DNA of 64,000 nucleotides from assembly GCA_030655135.1 (NCBI GenBank), contig JAURWC010000042.1:192553-256552 (forward strand). Reading direction: 5' to 3'. The notes under the pieces are model-generated. The model was not told where the DNA came from and ran no database searches. It saw only the letters and a list, made by a program, of their open reading frames with translations. The translations under genes were made by a program, and so were the position numbers. Within the stretch, counting starts at the first letter, position 1. Each line of letters starts with the position of its first letter. Positions 17,943 to 25,501 of the stretch are shown one piece after another. The stretch comes from Hyphomicrobiaceae bacterium. Lineage in GTDB: Bacteria; Pseudomonadota; Alphaproteobacteria; Rhizobiales; Hyphomicrobiaceae.

Positions 17943-18698
17943 ATGCAAGCAAGCAAACTCTCGATGCGTAAAACGCTACTGGCAACCGTCGCGGTTATCG
18001 CCGTGTCGGCCGCACCCTGCTTCGCCCAAGGTGCCGCGAACCCGGGTGCTGCTGCGCCGCAGGCAGCCCAACCGGCACCCAAGCCGCCCGGCACGCCTGG
18101 TGCAAGCGCCGATACGGCGGCCGATGCCGCTACAGTTGCGGCATCCGAGAGCGACTGGCCCTGCGTTCAGGTCAAGGTGAACAAGATCGACTCGGCTGCC
18201 GTTTGGGACGGCCCGCCGGTAGACGACCTCAAAAGCAATTCAAACGACGATGCGCTCAGCAAGGTGCTGGCCACTTCGGTCAGCCGCCGCACGCCGATGC
18301 CTGACGTCGAAAAGGCAATCGCGGAGTATGCCAAGAGCATTCCTGAGGCTGAGCGCGACGCAAAGCTGACGCTGCTCTTCTCCAGCGTGCTGGACACGGC
18401 CAACACTCAGCGCTCCTCCATCGTCAGTGGTATCGAGCGCTATCAGAAGCGCCAGCGCAGCAACGCCAAGGAGATTGAGACGCAGGGTTCCGCAATCGCC
18501 GACCTTGAGTCGAAGGCGCCTTCAGACCTGACGCAGCCGACGCCGGAACTCGATGCCGCGCGCGAGAAGTACGATTGGTTTGCCCGCGTCTTCCAGGAAC
18601 GCCAGGGCAACATTCCGATCGCGTGCGAATTGCCGACGCTGATCGAGCAGCGCGTGTTCGCTGTTGCCCGCGCCATTCGCGCGCAGATGAAGAGCTGA
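17943..18698 (+). CDS. exported helical protein ending the lut-like operon
   Basis: Unrecognised periplasmic protein. The signal peptide (to about residue 29, ending PCFA) leads into a Gly/Ala/Pro linker (about residues 30-65). A domain starting DWPCVQVKVNKIDSAAVWDGPPVDD follows, then long charged helices (ERYQKRQRSNAKEIETQGSAIADLE). One Cys lies in DWPC and one in IACELPTL. The ATG starts two bases after the permease stop. Position matches the last exported gene of Methylorubrum lut clusters (lutG), but I could not confirm homology. Confidence 0.72.
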   Translation: MQASKLSMRKTLLATVAVIAVSAAPCFAQGAANPGAAAPQAAQPAPKPPGTPGASADTAADAATVAASESDWPCVQVKVNKIDSAAVWDGPPVDDLKSNSNDDALSKVLATSVSRRTPMPDVEKAIAEYAKSIPEAERDAKLTLLFSSVLDTANTQRSSIVSGIERYQKRQRSNAKEIETQGSAIADLESKAPSDLTQPTPELDAAREKYDWFARVFQERQGNIPIACELPTLIEQRVFAVARAIRAQMKS

Positions 18699-18711
18699 TC
18701 TGTTGGCATCA

Positions 18712-18738
18712 AGGCCGTCGCGAAGTACGCGGCGGCCT
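18712..18738. terminator. hairpin between convergent operons
   Basis: AGGCCGTCGCG pairs with CGCGGCGGCCT around a five-base loop, with one G-T pair. It lies between the plus-strand lut-like operon and the minus-strand xox operon, so it may stop transcription from both sides. No clear T-run follows. Confidence 0.5.
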
Positions 18739-18776
18739 GATTGCGTCGCTGACGTCTAGCTCTGGAGCCTCTGCCG

Positions 18777-19379
18777 CTACTGCGGTGAGCTTGCGACAGA
18801 CGTGAGATCGTTGCCGGCTTCTTGCCAGCCGTCGGTGCCTTCCGGGTACCACGCGACGTCCTTGAAGCCCCACTCCATGGCGCGCTTGGCCGCGTTCCAC
18901 GACATCCAGCAATCGCGCAAGCAGAAGAATAGCAGCGGCTTGCCGGGCTCTGCTGTGGTCAGCTTGTTTAGCGTCGCGCGGAAATAGTCGTCGACGCCTG
19001 CGGGGGTGGCGCCGTAGCCGACATTCGGCACCCAATGTGCGCCCGCGATCGTGTCGTGCTTGGGATCGATCCACAGCGTCCCGGCCGGAAGGTTGGCGGG
19101 CTTCGGGGGCTTGGGAAAAACGTCGATGAAGATGGCCTGCTTCTTTTCAAGCAGCTTTTCGGCTTCCAGTGTGTCGACGACTTTCGCACCGGCCAGCGTC
19201 TTGGGAACGGGCTTGCGGTAGTCGTCCATGCGGTAACCGGGTGGCTCGGGGGGCGCCTCACCTGGAGCTGGGGCAACGCGAAGCTTGGCGTGATCTGGAT
19301 CTTCTGCGGTGGCAGCCAAAGCGCTGCATATTAGAACGAGGAGGCAGGCCGCGATCGATCGAACCAGTGACGGAAGCAT
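18777..19379 (-). CDS. PQQ-catabolism-associated CXXCW/rhodanese-like exported protein
   Basis: Periplasmic member of the CXXCW family that accompanies PQQ dehydrogenases; it resembles a rhodanese domain. The signal peptide (MLPSLVRSIAACLLVL, ending AATA) is followed by a short Pro-rich part and the domain, with FCLRDCWMSWNAAKRAMEWGF carrying the Cys pair and Trp, and VAWYPEGTDGWQEAG at the end. ATG 19379 is preferred: GAGG lies eight bases upstream and the signal peptide then starts at residue 1. An upstream ATG at 19427 would place a perfect intercistronic hairpin (19394-19415) inside the gene. Last gene of xoxF-G-J. Confidence 0.8.
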   Translation of the reverse strand: MLPSLVRSIAACLLVLICSALAATAEDPDHAKLRVAPAPGEAPPEPPGYRMDDYRKPVPKTLAGAKVVDTLEAEKLLEKKQAIFIDVFPKPPKPANLPAGTLWIDPKHDTIAGAHWVPNVGYGATPAGVDDYFRATLNKLTTAEPGKPLLFFCLRDCWMSWNAAKRAMEWGFKDVAWYPEGTDGWQEAGNDLTSVASSPQ

Positions 19380-19393
19380 GGCGCGCGCCTCAA

Positions 19394-19415
19394 ACCACTT
19401 CGATGATGAAGTGGT
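19394..19415. repeat. intercistronic hairpin between xoxJ and the CXXCW gene
   Basis: Perfect eight-base arms, ACCACTTC and GAAGTGGT, around GATGAT. It lies between the xoxJ stop and the preferred start of the next gene, so it may stabilise or partly end the upstream mRNA. Confidence 0.5.
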
Positions 19416-19430
19416 GACGCGCGCCATCCG

Positions 19431-20450
19431 TCATGGTGCGGCAGCCGCAGGTGGCTGGGCGGGGGCTGCGGGAGCAGCGTCCGCGGGAGGAGGCGTTGTC
19501 GGTGCCGGAGCCGCCATTCCCATTGGGGGTGCCCCATCGGTGAAGCCCTGCGAAACGCCGCGCTTCGGCGCGACAGGCTCATCCTTCTCGGGCGGTGGGG
19601 GCACGATCTGCGTACGTGGCTCGGTTACGATCCGATCCTGCTCGTCGATCAGCGGCACGCCGTAGTCCAGAAGCACCTTGTCGATGTCCGGCTGACGCTT
19701 GGAGATCACCTGATTGAGCTGACGCTTCCAGGCCGAGTCCGTCTGGCGCACGCCCATCGTGATGCGGAATTCCGTGCGCGCGTTCTTGTCTTTGAGAAGC
19801 GGTACAACCGTCAGCTTGTCACCGCCACGCGTCGCGTAGTAGCCGGCCATCGGCCCCCAGATAACAGCAGCATCGATTTCGCCCTTACGGACGTCTGCGA
19901 TCATTTCTTCGGCTGGCGATTCATAGCGCCGGTCAACGATAAACCGGTAGCCCTTCGCCTGCGCCATCAATCCGGCCCGGGCGACGAGGTCACCAGACGG
20001 CGCACCGATCTGAATGCCGATCTTCTTGCCCTGCATTTTGGGATCAGTCAGCGTCTCCACGCCGTCCAATCCGACGCCGGGCTTGAATACGATGGCGTAC
20101 GTCGAGCGGTAGTAATGGTTGGTGTTGAGCACCAGTTCTTCGCCCTGCACGGTGCCGATGATGATATCGCACCGCTTGGCCGCCAAAGTCTGGCGAACGA
20201 AGCCCATCGAACTCGGAAGGTAGCGGTATTCGGTCTTTAGCTTGAGCTCGTCGGCGATGATCTCGGCGATCTTGTTCTCGAAGCCTTCGCCCTTGTTATT
20301 GGAAAAGGGCATGTTCGCGGGGTCTGAGCAAACGCGCAGAACCTTGCGATTGACGAGGTCGGCATAGTTGCCTTCGGCTGCCTGAGCGGTGCCGATACCG
20401 CTCAGACTGCCTGCAACGAGTGCCACCAACATCGTGATGGACTTGTGCAT
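19431..20450 (-). CDS. xoxJ: methanol-oxidation periplasmic protein XoxJ (MxaJ-like binding protein)
   Basis: Periplasmic solute-binding-fold protein that assists lanthanide methanol dehydrogenase, probably in activating or assembling XoxF. After the signal peptide (ending GTAQA) comes the family start, VLRVCSDPANMPFSNNKGEGFENKIAEIIADEL. KCDIIIGTVQGEE and VIWGPMAGYYA follow. The last 50 residues form a Pro/Ala-rich tail (from about residue 285), not part of the fold. ATG 20450 directly precedes a clean signal peptide and has AGGA upstream. It lies 43 bases after xoxG. Confidence 0.88.
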   Translation of the reverse strand: MHKSITMLVALVAGSLSGIGTAQAAEGNYADLVNRKVLRVCSDPANMPFSNNKGEGFENKIAEIIADELKLKTEYRYLPSSMGFVRQTLAAKRCDIIIGTVQGEELVLNTNHYYRSTYAIVFKPGVGLDGVETLTDPKMQGKKIGIQIGAPSGDLVARAGLMAQAKGYRFIVDRRYESPAEEMIADVRKGEIDAAVIWGPMAGYYATRGGDKLTVVPLLKDKNARTEFRITMGVRQTDSAWKRQLNQVISKRQPDIDKVLLDYGVPLIDEQDRIVTEPRTQIVPPPPEKDEPVAPKRGVSQGFTDGAPPMGMAAPAPTTPPPADAAPAAPAQPPAAAAP

Positions 20451-20493
20451 GATGACTTTCCTGATGAGGGGAGGAAGAAGGCGCTGATGCGCC

Positions 20494-21183
20494 CTATTCC
20501 ATGCAGCTCTTTTCGAACTCTTGCGCTTCCTTCGTCTTGGCAACGCGCTTTTTCACCCAAGCCTGGCCGGATTTCAGCGCGCCGTCGGCGCGAGCCTTAA
20601 GGTAGGTGTAGAGGTCGTCGACGTAGCACATGACATTCGGGTTCGGAGCGAATGCGGGCATGACGCCACCTGCAGCCTGACGGCCGCTGGACACGGTTTC
20701 CTTGAACTGATCGTAGGTCATCGTTTTCAGGCTGTCGGCGAGTGCAGGAGCAAACGTCGAGCCCAGGCCGTTCGGACCGTGACACACGTGGCATTCCGAA
20801 TGATAGCGCTTGAAGCCTTCATAGGTGGCCCAGTCGACCGTTCCATCTTCCGAAATGCGATAGGTCGGCTCGCCGCTATCAAGAACCCAACGGCTCTCTG
20901 ACCAGGTGGCGCCTTCCTTGGCGCTTTTGCCGGGCTGGGTCTTAGGGTCGACTGTCGAAGGGCCGCCACCTTCCTTCTGCTTGTTGGAGCCGGCCTGACC
21001 GGAGCCAGCAGTGCCCGCCGCGGGGGCAGCGTCTGGTGCAGGAGCTGCGGCGGGAGCCGTTTCTGCAGCCGGCGCCGCTTTGTCGGCGGCGGCTGGAGCA
21101 GCCGGCGCATCGGCAGCCGAAGCTGCAGTGACGGACAACATGATGCCGAGCCCGACTACGGCGACGTCAACTAACCTTTTCAC
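20494..21183 (-). CDS. xoxG: cytochrome c of methanol oxidation, XoxG
   Basis: Periplasmic electron acceptor of XoxF. GTG 21183 is the likely start: AGGGG lies six bases before it and a signal peptide follows (to AASA, about residue 23). An unusually long Ala/Pro/Gly linker (about residues 25-75) separates this from the single-haem domain. The haem motif is CHVCH at residues 131-135, and the distal Met is probably in GGVMPAFAPNPNVM. Two extra Cys (MCYVDDLY and the C-terminal KSCME) fit the methanol-metabolism cytochrome subgroup with four Cys. It lies about 165 bases after xoxF. Confidence 0.88.
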   Translation of the reverse strand: MKRLVDVAVVGLGIMLSVTAASAADAPAAPAAADKAAPAAETAPAAAPAPDAAPAAGTAGSGQAGSNKQKEGGGPSTVDPKTQPGKSAKEGATWSESRWVLDSGEPTYRISEDGTVDWATYEGFKRYHSECHVCHGPNGLGSTFAPALADSLKTMTYDQFKETVSSGRQAAGGVMPAFAPNPNVMCYVDDLYTYLKARADGALKSGQAWVKKRVAKTKEAQEFEKSCME

Positions 21184-21303
21184 GCGTTTCCCCTGTTTGC
21201 TAGCAGCTTGCGAGTTCAATGCTCGCTGTTCTCATTATGGGATCCGTCAGACGACAGAACCATTGCCAATTTATATAATGATATTGCCAGATTTCAAACG
21301 AAA

Positions 21304-21330
21304 GACCGGCGCGGAAGTTCCGCGCCGGTC
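21304..21330 (-). terminator. Rho-independent-like terminator after xoxF
   Basis: Arms GACCGGCGCGGA and TCCGCGCCGGTC pair perfectly around a three-base loop. On the minus strand the hairpin is followed by TTTCGTTTG. It lies 19 bases beyond the xoxF stop and before xoxG, so it probably limits read-through and makes xoxF mRNA more abundant than xoxG. Confidence 0.7.
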
Positions 21331-21348
21331 CCGATATAGTGTCGCAGC

Positions 21349-23187
21349 TTATGGCAGCGTGTAGACGGTCAGAACGCCACCCAGAGCCGTGTACTCTTTC
21401 AGACCGGCGTAGCCGCCGACTGCACCGAGACCAGCTTCCGGATCTTCAAGACCAGCTGCCAGACCGATGCCGGCCCAGCCACCAACGCCCGAGAAGACGC
21501 CGATGTGCTGCTTGCCCTTGTGCTCATAGGTAAACACGTTACCGATGATGCCCGAGGGGTTCTTGTGCTTGAAGAGCAGCTTGGTGATGTCCTTCTGATC
21601 GACGCACTTGAGGTTGCCCTCGAGCGTGCCGTAGCAGGCGATGCCGCCAGCCGTCGTCAGGACGCCAGACCAGACCGAGAACTTCTCAGGTACGGTACCG
21701 ACGATCTTGCCCTTGCCAGCATCCCAGGCAATGAAATTGCCCATGCCTTCGTGGGTCGACTTGTCGGAAACCTTCTTAGCCGGGTACATCGAGAGGGTCG
21801 CGCCGACGTAGGCCTGACCAGCAACATACTTAGCTGCCTGAGGTTCGTAGTCCATGCAGACGTGGTTCGTCGGTACGTAGAACAGGCCCGTATCCGGCGA
21901 GAACGAAGCAGGCTGCTGGTCCTTGGTGCCGAGTGCAGCAGGGCAGATGCCTTCCGAGTTCACGTCCTGGCCATTGAGGAAGGTCGAATACTTGTCGACG
22001 ACGGTCGGACGACCGTAGTTCGGCTTCGACTTGTCCATTTCAACGCCAGAGGTCCAGTTCACTGCCGGGTCGAACTTCTCAGCGACCAGGAGCTCGCCCG
22101 TCTTACGGTTCAGCGTGTAGCCGAGGCCGTTACGGTCGAAGTGCACGACAACCGGGGTCTTCTTGCCGCCAACGTCGATGTCCGCGAGGATCATCTCGTT
22201 GATGCCGTCATAATCCCACTCGTCGAACGGGGTCATCTGGTAGGCCCACGCAGCAACGCCCGTGTCGGGGTTACGTGCGAAGATCGTCATCGTCCACTTC
22301 TGGTCGATGCGCTTACCATCCGGACCAGCGCGCTGCACCGGGTTCCAGGTCGAGGGGTTGCCCGAGCCGTAGTAGAACAGGTTGGCTTCAGGATCCCAAG
22401 AGTACCAGCCCCACGTAGAGCCGCCACCGATCTTCCACTGGTCGCCGTTCCAGGTCTTGATCGAAGAGTCCTTGCCGACCGGCTTGCCGAGAGACATCGT
22501 CTTCTCGGGGTCGAACAGGATTTGATCGTCGGGACCTGACGAATAGGCGCGCCACTTCTTCTTACCGGTGTTGAGGTCGTAGCCGGTCACGTGGCAGGGA
22601 ACGCCGAATTCAGCGCCCGAGATACCAACGATCACGGTGTCCTTCACAACGAGAACGGTGCTCGTGCCGGTTTCACCCTTCTTGGGATCGCCGTTCACGA
22701 CTTTCCAGACTTCCTTACCGGTCTTAGCGTCAAGAGCGACCAGCGTGGTGTCGGCCTGGTGCAAGAACACCTTGCCTTCAGCATACTGCACGCCGCGGTT
22801 GACGTTATCGCAGCAGAGAACGCCCTGAACCGTCGGGTCCTGCTTCGGCTCATACTTCCAGACGATCTTGTTGTCGTCGTCGAGGTTGAGAGCGAAAACA
22901 TTGTTCGGGAACGCCGTATGCAGGTACATCATGTTGCCGATCACGAGGGGCGAACCCTCATGGCCACGCAGCACGCCGGTCGAGAATGACCAGGCGACCT
23001 TCATGTCTTTGACGTTCTTGGTGTTGATCTGATCGAGCTTTGAGTAGCGGGTGTTGGCATAGTCGCCAGCCTGCTGAGCCCAATTCTTAGAATCGCTCGT
23101 GTTCTTGGCCACATCCGCATTCGCCCAAACCGGCGATGCGAGTGCGACTGAACCGAGCAGTCCGCACGCGAGTGCACTTCTGCGCAT
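21349..23187 (-). CDS. xoxF: lanthanide-dependent PQQ methanol dehydrogenase XoxF
   Basis: Oxidises methanol, and probably formaldehyde further, in the periplasm, passing electrons to XoxG. The signal peptide (residues 1-22, ending PVWA) is followed by an eight-bladed PQQ propeller. The adjacent-Cys pair lies in [10 protein letters not shown] and the catalytic region in [13 protein letters not shown]. Asp325 and Asp327 (precursor numbering) form the Asp-Tyr-Asp signature; the second Asp marks lanthanide rather than calcium enzymes, which carry Ala there. Length 612. ATG 23187 has GGAGGAAG six bases upstream. No mxaF or mxaI is in the window. Lanthanide use is inferred from the motif. Confidence 0.95.
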   Translation of the reverse strand: MRRSALACGLLGSVALASPVWANADVAKNTSDSKNWAQQAGDYANTRYSKLDQINTKNVKDMKVAWSFSTGVLRGHEGSPLVIGNMMYLHTAFPNNVFALNLDDDNKIVWKYEPKQDPTVQGVLCCDNVNRGVQYAEGKVFLHQADTTLVALDAKTGKEVWKVVNGDPKKGETGTSTVLVVKDTVIVGISGAEFGVPCHVTGYDLNTGKKKWRAYSSGPDDQILFDPEKTMSLGKPVGKDSSIKTWNGDQWKIGGGSTWGWYSWDPEANLFYYGSGNPSTWNPVQRAGPDGKRIDQKWTMTIFARNPDTGVAAWAYQMTPFDEWDYDGINEMILADIDVGGKKTPVVVHFDRNGLGYTLNRKTGELLVAEKFDPAVNWTSGVEMDKSKPNYGRPTVVDKYSTFLNGQDVNSEGICPAALGTKDQQPASFSPDTGLFYVPTNHVCMDYEPQAAKYVAGQAYVGATLSMYPAKKVSDKSTHEGMGNFIAWDAGKGKIVGTVPEKFSVWSGVLTTAGGIACYGTLEGNLKCVDQKDITKLLFKHKNPSGIIGNVFTYEHKGKQHIGVFSGVGGWAGIGLAAGLEDPEAGLGAVGGYAGLKEYTALGGVLTVYTLP

Positions 23188-23468
23188 TGCGCTTCCTCCA
23201 TTAAGACTTGCCACGCTTGCAAGCGGTGACGGCAGACAGTGCTTGCAACAGCGCCACGGCTGGGACCGGTTAATCCGTTGTTTTCCCAGACGTATTTCAG
23301 TCAGATGCCGTGAACTGGCCTACGACCAAAGCCTAACGTCACCGTGGCGGCATCTAGACACTTTTTCGTGAGCGCCGCAAGACTAAGCGTGATCGGAAAT
23401 ATGGCCAAACAAATAAACGACAGTGTAACTGACCCAAATATTGCCCGTATTTCTTGGGTTTTTCGCGG

Positions 23469-23487
23469 TGCAGCATCGAATGCTGCA
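23469..23487. promoter_or_regulatory. palindrome upstream of xoxF, candidate operator
   Basis: TGCAGCAT and ATGCTGCA form a perfect eight-base inverted repeat around CGA, about 280 bases before xoxF and 130 before the divergent hydrolase gene. Size and symmetry fit a dimeric regulator site. No factor can be named. Confidence 0.5.
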
Positions 23488-23501
23488 TAGCACGTAAAGT
23501 T

Positions 23502-23516
23502 CGGGAACTATTCCCG
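23502..23516. promoter_or_regulatory. second palindrome upstream of xoxF
   Basis: CGGGAA and TTCCCG form a perfect six-base inverted repeat around CTA. Its centre lies about 31 bases (roughly three helical turns) from the centre of the palindrome at 23469. Both have a three-base spacer but different arm sequences. Confidence 0.42.
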
Positions 23517-23530
23517 GGATCAGATGTCAC

Positions 23531-23559
23531 TTGACCCTGTTTGTCGCATGTGAATAATC
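23531..23559 (+). promoter_or_regulatory. sigma70-like promoter of the zinc hydrolase gene
   Basis: TTGACC at 23531-23536 and ATAATC at 23554-23559 are 17 bases apart, about 55 bases before ATG 23615. The spacing and boxes fit a housekeeping promoter. The palindrome at 23502-23516 lies just upstream of its -35 box. Confidence 0.48.
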
Positions 23560-23614
23560 GCCGCCCCTGCAATGGTTAAATGCCTAAAAATCGGCTTTCA
23601 GAAGGATCGCCTTG

Positions 23615-24592
23615 ATGACCGACACGGGCGATCGTCGATGCCGTTTGTCTCGATTTGAGTTTTTGATGGGTCTCGCGGCGACCGGCCTGCCGGTTTCGTG
23701 GCTGCCCGAAGTCGCCTGGGGCGCGAACCAAGTAGGCCCGGCTCCGGTCGAAGAGATAGCGCCCGGCGTATTTATTCATCGCGGCGTCCACGCTCTGGCT
23801 TCGGCCGGGAACGGCGGCGACATCTGTAACGCGGGCTTCGTCGTGGGAACGTCCGGCGTTGCCGTTATCGATACAGGCGGCAGCCTGCGCACGGGGGCCG
23901 CGATCCGTGCGGCGATCGCGGCGAAGACGCCCCTTCCCGTCACCCATGTGATCAACACCCATATGCACCCCGATCACGTGCTGGGGAACGCGGCGTTTGC
24001 TGCCGACAAGCCCGTGTTCGCCGGGCATCACAAGCTGCTGCGGGCCCTCTCCGAACGGTCAGAGGGCTATCTCGAGGCCGCCAAGGAGCAGCTCGGCAGC
24101 GACGCTTTCGCCGGAACCGACATTGTCCTGCCGACCCTCGGCGTCGAAAGCGAATCCAAGATCGATCTCGGCGGCCGTACGCTGACGCTGACTGCACGGC
24201 CGACCGCTCACACGAACAACGATCTTACAGTGCGCGACAGCAGCACGGACACGGTGTTCCTGGGCGACCTCGTGTTCGTCGAGCATCTTCCCACGCTGGA
24301 TGGTTCACTTCGCGGGTGGCTGAAGCTACTCGACGTGCTGGAGACGGAGCCCGCTGCACGCGTCGTGCCCGGTCATGGCCCGGTGTCGATGGCGTGGCCA
24401 GCTGCGGCAACCGACGTCAAGCGCTACCTCAACGTGCTGGCAGCCGACGTGCGCAAGTCTATCGCGGCCGGCAGTACGATGACGAGCGCGATGGAGACGG
24501 CAGCGCAGGGCGAGAAGGACAAGTGGCAACTGTTTGCAGAACACAACGCCCGCAATGTTTCTGGCGCGTTCGCTGAGCTCGAATGGGAATAG
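23615..24592 (+). CDS. quinoprotein-relay-system zinc metallohydrolase (MBL fold)
   Basis: Metallo-beta-lactamase-fold protein exported with a twin-Arg-like N-terminus (DRRCRLSRFEFLMGLAATGL). It belongs to the set of metallohydrolases found beside quinoprotein dehydrogenases and cytochromes. Zinc ligands are visible in NTHMHPDHVLGN (HxHxDH type), in the later PTAHTNND, and in VVPGHGPVS. The acidic ligand is probably in VFLGDLVFVEH. ATG 23615 has AAGGA eight bases upstream. It is divergent from xoxF across a 427-base regulatory region. The substrate is unknown. Confidence 0.82.
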   Translation: MTDTGDRRCRLSRFEFLMGLAATGLPVSWLPEVAWGANQVGPAPVEEIAPGVFIHRGVHALASAGNGGDICNAGFVVGTSGVAVIDTGGSLRTGAAIRAAIAAKTPLPVTHVINTHMHPDHVLGNAAFAADKPVFAGHHKLLRALSERSEGYLEAAKEQLGSDAFAGTDIVLPTLGVESESKIDLGGRTLTLTARPTAHTNNDLTVRDSSTDTVFLGDLVFVEHLPTLDGSLRGWLKLLDVLETEPAARVVPGHGPVSMAWPAAATDVKRYLNVLAADVRKSIAAGSTMTSAMETAAQGEKDKWQLFAEHNARNVSGAFAELEWE

Positions 24593-24610
24593 CGCTGGCG
24601 CAAAAAACTA

Positions 24611-24634
24611 CGCCCCGGCCGAATGGCCGGGGCG
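24611..24634 (-). terminator. strong bidirectional terminator
   Basis: CGCCCCGGCC and GGCCGGGGCG pair perfectly around GAAT. On the minus strand TAGTTTTTTG follows, serving the His-rich gene at 24660. It also lies just after the plus-strand hydrolase gene. Confidence 0.8.
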
Positions 24635-24659
24635 CAGCTTAACAAGCCGCTCAGATAGC

Positions 24660-24932
24660 TCAGTAGCGGCTGTAACGACGGTGATGGTGGTGATGATGGC
24701 GATTGTGATGGCGATGCTTGAGATAGCCAAACATACGCGGACGCCAGTGGCGATGCCCCCAACGCTTGTGATGGCGATGGTAATGCCGCTTGTAGTGAAC
24801 CTTCTCAGCCAGCGAGGTTGAAGCCTCGCTTGCGCCGATGCCGGCCGAGATCGGGGCCGCGCTCGCACTCGTCACTGCCAGACCGCTCGCAAGGGCGAGG
24901 CCGACAGCTGCCATGATCAGTTGCTTTTTCAT
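24660..24932 (-). CDS. small exported His-rich protein
   Basis: A 90-residue secreted protein with signal peptide (to about residue 25, ending ASAA) and a C-terminal half loaded with His and Arg (for example NRHHHHHHRRYSRY), with few acidic residues. The His runs suggest binding of transition metals or lanthanides, or of anionic polymers (inference). It lies in the xoxF neighbourhood and has its own terminator. A second gene of the same design is at 50557. Not assigned to a family. Confidence 0.7.
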   Translation of the reverse strand: MKKQLIMAAVGLALASGLAVTSASAAPISAGIGASEASTSLAEKVHYKRHYHRHHKRWGHRHWRPRMFGYLKHRHHNRHHHHHHRRYSRY

Positions 24933-25138
24933 TTTTCTTCGCTCCAGTTGATGCAGCCGGGGATCTGGTCCCCGGCCGGCCGTTCGATTGGCCGATGCTG
25001 CATTTGAAGCGATAGCCGCTTAACCGGCTTTGAATGGAGCGTTCATCGCTAATTCATTCGCCGGGCAAGCGTGGCGCCTGATGACTGATATGAGCCATCG
25101 AACTCGCGTCCAGACGTTACTCGACCGATGAACACGGC

Positions 25139-25501
25139 CTAGAAGCAGCGCAACTCGCCTTCGACTTGCGCGCGCTTCATCTGCAGGATCTTCTCCTGAT
25201 ACTCCGGAGTCATCAGCGGAGACACCGCCTCGCCGCCTTTCTGGCGGATCGACATGATGGTCTCGGCCTCCTCGTATTTCTCGTAGGGCAGCAGTTCCGC
25301 AATCACATCGATCGAGCACGAACACTTCTCGAGGATCTGCCGCGAGCGCCCGTTCACCTGCATACAGGCAAACACGTAATCGGCGCGCGCCATCGTCGGA
25401 TAGTCATTCACCACAGGATCTTGTGCGAACGAATGACCAGCAGCCGCGAGCGGCAGCACGGCGGTGGCTAACGCGAGAACGAAACGTTTGGCCGGGATCA
25501 T
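25139..25501 (-). CDS. exported Cys-containing protein of unknown function
   Basis: A 120-residue secreted protein. The signal peptide ends near SFAQ (residue 27). The mature part has four Cys: FACMQVNG, EKCSCSID and the C-terminal ELRCF, which could make two disulfides or a metal site. The rest is helical and charged. ATG 25501 overlaps the stop of the gene at 25498 (ATGA), so the two are coupled and probably work together. No function recognised; location suggests methanol oxidation. Confidence 0.72.
   Translation of the reverse strand: MIPAKRFVLALATAVLPLAAAGHSFAQDPVVNDYPTMARADYVFACMQVNGRSRQILEKCSCSIDVIAELLPYEKYEEAETIMSIRQKGGEAVSPLMTPEYQEKILQMKRAQVEGELRCF

Noticed and set aside
21349-23187. 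Calcium-type MxaF methanol dehydrogenase
   Set aside because: The active-site motif is Asp-Tyr-Asp rather than Asp-Tyr-Ala, and no mxaI small subunit follows, so XoxF is the better call.
23354-23572. Small minus-strand open frame in the xoxF control region
   Set aside because: No ribosome site. The region is better explained as promoter sequence with palindromes.
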